Of a DNA stretch of 7,030 nucleotides, positions 6,634 to 7,030 are shown one piece after another. The stretch covers positions 1 to 7,030 of the forward strand of contig DAOVBK010000080.1 of NCBI GenBank assembly GCA_030670605.1, given 5' to 3'. The notes beneath the pieces were generated by a model. The model did no database searches. It saw only the letters and a program-made list of their open reading frames with translations, and had not been told where the DNA came from. The DNA is from Candidatus Stahliibacteriota bacterium (GTDB lineage: Bacteria > Hydrothermota > Tepidihabitantia > SM23-42). Within the stretch, counting starts at the first letter, position 1. Every line of letters begins with the position of its first letter. The translations under genes were made by a program, and so were the position numbers.

Positions 6634-6664
6634 TCGTACTCGTACATCGTAGATCGTATTCGTG
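6634..6664. repeat. TCGTA short-period array
   Basis: TCGTA begins at 6634, 6640, 6647 and 6654, and TCGTG at 6660, so the period is 6-7 bp. The intervening one or two bases vary. Confidence 0.55.
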
Positions 6665-6680
6665 AAAGTTCACCTGTTTT

Positions 6681-6709
6681 TGTGGGAGAGGCTTCCCAGC
6701 CTCGATTCG
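6681..6709 (+). repeat. REP-like hairpin element
   Basis: TGTGGGA leads into a perfect 6-bp stem, GAGGCT (6688-6693) with AGCCTC (6698-6703), closed by a TCCC loop and followed by GATTCG. The arrangement (conserved GTGG-type 5' head, then a GC-rich hairpin) matches the general form of REP sequences such as those of Pseudomonas. It is inferred to be one copy of a dispersed family; only one copy lies in this window. Confidence 0.55.
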
Positions 6710-6758
6710 TGCTATGCACTCACTCGAACAGTAAAGTAGCTTATTCTTCGAGCGAATC
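6704..6758. repeat. Nested inverted repeats beside the REP-like hairpin
   Basis: GATTCG (6704-6709) can pair with CGAATC (6753-6758), and CTCGAA (6723-6728) with TTCGAG (6747-6752). The second pair is nested in the first with unequal loops. The arms directly adjoin the REP-like stem and could be a degenerate partner of it. Confidence 0.35.
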
Positions 6759-6795
6759 CACCACGTTGTATGGCGGATGAGTCGAGAAGTTGCAG

Positions 6796-6835
6796 ATGAC
6801 AATAAGACGATACGACTATGGGACAATCGGACTTA
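6796..6835. repeat. Octamer array NNGACNAT, copy 1
   Basis: Five consecutive 8-bp units (starting 6796, 6804, 6812, 6820, 6828) share GAC at positions 3-5; the first four end in AT. A 32-bp part of this array (6802-6833) recurs 64 bp downstream with two mismatches. Confidence 0.65.
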
Positions 6836-6859
6836 TGAATGCGTCTCATTGTCGTACAT

Positions 6860-6899
6860 TCGACCATAAGACGATACGACTATAGGACAATCAGACTAA
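6860..6899. repeat. Octamer array NNGACNAT, copy 2
   Basis: Five 8-bp units (starting 6860, 6868, 6876, 6884, 6892) repeat the pattern of 6796-6835. Segment 6866-6897 matches 6802-6833 at 30 of 32 positions. The DNA between the copies includes an inverted unit (ATTGTCGT, 6848-6855). Confidence 0.65.
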
Positions 6900-6994
6900 T
6901 AGAGTCGTCAATCTACGCTGGTAACGATGTGTTGACCACGGACATAAGAGAGGCCGTTCATTTTCTGTGAGGAGAACAAAGCTCTCTAAATTTC
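6900..6994. other. Intergenic DNA, no gene recognised
   Basis: No open frame with a supported start and no RNA gene is seen. GAGGAG at 6970-6975 resembles a ribosome binding site but is not followed by a usable start codon. Confidence 0.4.
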
Positions 6995-7022
6995 TTGACT
7001 TATCGGGCATTATCAGTAAGAT
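6995..7022 (+). promoter_or_regulatory. Possible promoter for a gene beyond the right edge
   Basis: TTGACT (6995-7000) is followed after 16 bp by TAAGAT (7017-7022), which matches TATAAT at four of six positions. The layout resembles the other promoters in the window, but the downstream gene is outside it. Confidence 0.35.
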
Positions 7023-7030
7023 ATTGCTAG

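Noticed and set aside
6577..6780. 67-codon open frame on the plus strand
   Set aside because: It overlaps the same repeats, has no ribosome binding site and no recognisable domain.
6404..6826. 140-codon open frame on the minus strand
   Set aside because: It runs through the short-period repeat arrays and the REP-like hairpin, has low-complexity composition, and resembles no protein family I know.
6802..6897. Two 32-bp near-identical repeats separated by 32 bp, resembling a minimal CRISPR
   Set aside because: Only two copies with two mismatches, no further repeats, no cas genes, and each copy is itself made of 8-bp units, which explains it as a short-period repeat.

Overview
The window looks like chromosomal DNA from a free-living Gram-negative bacterium with an outer membrane and mid-range GC. 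The evidence is a large CBM9/DUF5916 outer-membrane beta-barrel, a stand-alone MshEN (GspE/PilB N-terminal) protein, a multi-PAS diguanylate cyclase and a FetAB-type transporter. That mix, plus intergenic palindromic repeats, suits uncultured FCB-type or candidate-phylum lineages. The placement is inference; no rRNA or tRNA is present to confirm it.

Layout. 66-1964 (+) encodes a cytoplasmic sensor with three tandem PAS domains and a C-terminal GGDEF domain with intact catalytic and inhibitory sites. 1965-2300 is an intergenic gap holding a 125-bp folded palindromic element and a sigma70-like promoter. 2301-4367 (+) encodes a secreted 688-residue DUF5916 outer-membrane protein. After a 64-bp gap with a near-consensus promoter, 4432-4890 (+) encodes a 152-residue MshEN-domain protein. 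The short convergent gap 4891-4929 holds a weak hairpin. 4930-5718 and 5705-6349 (both -) are fetB and fetA, overlapping by 14 bp and driven by a promoter at 6366-6393. From 6350 to 7030 there is no convincing gene; the stretch holds several unrelated short-period (7-8 bp) degenerate repeat arrays, a REP-like hairpin, a perfect palindrome and a possible promoter at the right edge.

How the parts may work together. The first gene should make cyclic di-GMP, and the third carries the two-motif signature of a cyclic di-GMP receptor domain, so a producer and a candidate receptor flank one outer-membrane protein. This is the most interesting functional hypothesis here, but separate promoters mean it is not a proven operon. 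The fetAB pair is a separate unit, probably for metal (iron) export. Three genes have sigma70-like promoters that predict very short 5' leaders of about 10-22 nt.
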